DNA from: an uncultured Collinsella sp.
GTDB taxonomy: Bacteria; Actinomycetota; Coriobacteriia; Coriobacteriales; Coriobacteriaceae
Length of the DNA stretch: 5,338 nucleotides
Direction: 5' to 3'
Assembly: GCA_900554585.1 (NCBI GenBank)
Contig: USHS01000119.1
Location: forward strand, 1 to 5,338
Position 1 is the stretch's first letter. Every line of letters begins with the position of its first letter. Under the pieces are notes generated by a model. That model was not told where the DNA came from. It did not search any database and saw only the letters and a list, made by a program, of their open reading frames with translations. A program made the translations under genes and the position numbers. Shown here piece by piece: positions 4,531 through 5,338 of this stretch.

Positions 4531-5338
4531 ATGAACCAGATCCTTCTTTTTATCGGCCTCGTCATCATTTTGTGTCTGACCATCAAACCCGTCGGCAAAA
4601 AGCTCCCCTTCCCCACCCTGCTCATCTTTATCGCGCTCGGCATGCTGCTGGGCGTTAACGGGCCAGCGCACATCGACTTTAGCGACTACGCGCTTACCGA
4701 AACCGTCTGCAGTACGGCGCTGCTGTTCATCATGTTCTACGGCGGCTTTAACACCAACATCGACCGTGCCAAGCCCGTCGCTGTGCCCGCTGTACTGCTG
4801 AGCACGCTCGGCGTTATCGCTACCGCCGGCATCACGGGCGCCTTTGCGCATTTTGCACTAGGCTTCGACTGGATCGGCGGCCTGCTGCTGGGCTCGGTCG
4901 TGGCGTCGACCGATGCGGCGAGCGTCTTTAGCGTGCTGCGCGAGCACAACCTTTCGCTAAAGGGCGGGACTGACTCGCTGCTCGAGGTCGAATCGGGCTC
5001 CAACGACCCCGTCGCCTACATGCTCACCGCGGTGCTCGCGACCCTCGCGGCAGGCGGCAACATCGACATTCCCGTGCTACTGGCCAAGCAGATTATCCTG
5101 GGCGTGGGGCTGGGCCTTGTCATCGGCTGGACATCCAGCCGCCTGATTGAACGCGCGCACGCAACGGCCGAGGGCGCGCAGACCATCTTTTTGTTCGCCG
5201 TGGCGATCGTTGCCTACGCGCTGCCGAGCTACCTGGGCGGCAACGGCTTTTTGGCCGTATACCTGGCAGGCATTGTGCTGGGTGCAAGCGACATCACCGT
5301 CAAGGTCGAGATGGCGCACTTCTTTGACACCCTTACCG
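4531..5338 (+). CDS. CPA1-type cation/proton antiporter (NhaP2/CvrA-like), N-terminal part
   Basis: Reads open from ATG at 4531 to the right edge: 269 complete codons. Multi-helix inner-membrane protein exchanging K+ or Na+ for protons. Hydrophobic segments begin at residue 4 and continue (about 4-20, 29-42, 55-72, 83-107, 114-130, 160-175, 186-200, 218-231, 239-255). Key motifs: VVASTDAASVFSVLR at 123-137 with the Thr127-Asp128 pair of the fourth/fifth helix, and LEVESGSNDPVAYMLT at 151-166, whose Asn158-Asp159 is the ND signature of electroneutral CPA1 exchangers. GGNGFLAVYLAG (236-247) is also typical. The whole pattern most resembles the NhaP2/CvrA 'potassium/proton antiporter' group; full-length members are near 500-580 residues with a cytosolic C-terminal RCK_C domain, which would lie beyond the window. 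Ion preference cannot be read from this part. Divergent from the phosphatase gene. Confidence 0.92.
   Translation, partial: MNQILLFIGLVIILCLTIKPVGKKLPFPTLLIFIALGMLLGVNGPAHIDFSDYALTETVCSTALLFIMFYGGFNTNIDRAKPVAVPAVLLSTLGVIATAGITGAFAHFALGFDWIGGLLLGSVVASTDAASVFSVLREHNLSLKGGTDSLLEVESGSNDPVAYMLTAVLATLAAGGNIDIPVLLAKQIILGVGLGLVIGWTSSRLIERAHATAEGAQTIFLFAVAIVAYALPSYLGGNGFLAVYLAGIVLGASDITVKVEMAHFFDTLT

Noticed and set aside
4275..5319. Several minus-strand frames opposite the antiporter
   Set aside because: The plus strand encodes a continuous antiporter with TD, ND and GGNGF motifs; these are shadows.

Overview
The window is GC-rich (about 60%) chromosomal DNA. The proteins encoded, the frequent TTG/ATG starts behind AGGA-type ribosome binding sites and the general look of the intergenic repeats suggest a gut actinobacterium of the class Coriobacteriia, most likely Collinsella. 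This is inference from sequence memory; no search was run.

Layout. (1) 1-1142, minus: the first 380 codons of ATP-dependent phosphoenolpyruvate carboxykinase (pckA), running off the left edge. (2) 1143-1467: a divergent intergenic region with a perfect 16-bp palindrome and a small inverted repeat on the pckA side, a REP-like cluster of three copies of a GGGACACTCCTT-type motif in the middle, and a 17-bp palindrome with -10-like boxes on the other side. (3) 1468-3048, plus: a 12-TM polysaccharide flippase-like membrane protein (MOP superfamily) with an unusually long, charged N-terminal extension. (4) 3049-3365: a convergent intergenic region dominated by a 123-bp inverted-repeat element with perfect 18-bp arms, plus two copies of CCCCGTCCCA. 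(5) 3366-4205, minus: a calcineurin-like Ser/Thr-phosphatase-type metallophosphoesterase. (6) 4206-4530: a second divergent intergenic region with the phosphatase promoter, a palindrome, a UUCG-capped leader hairpin and a C-rich stretch that forms a canonical G-quadruplex motif on the minus strand. (7) 4531-5338, plus: the first 269 codons of a CPA1-type (NhaP2/CvrA-like) cation/proton antiporter, running off the right edge and with no stop inside the window.

The four genes are single transcription units in alternating orientation (-,+,-,+), so there is no operon and no evident shared pathway: central carbon metabolism, envelope polysaccharide export, protein or nucleotide dephosphorylation, and ion homeostasis. 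The protein-coding part is ordinary. The parts worth a second look are the three intergenic regions of about 320 bp, above all the inverted-repeat element at 3129-3251, whose arms place stop codons in all three frames for ribosomes entering from either side. I see no CRISPR array, tRNA, rRNA, transposase or integrase, and no clearly new multi-gene system.
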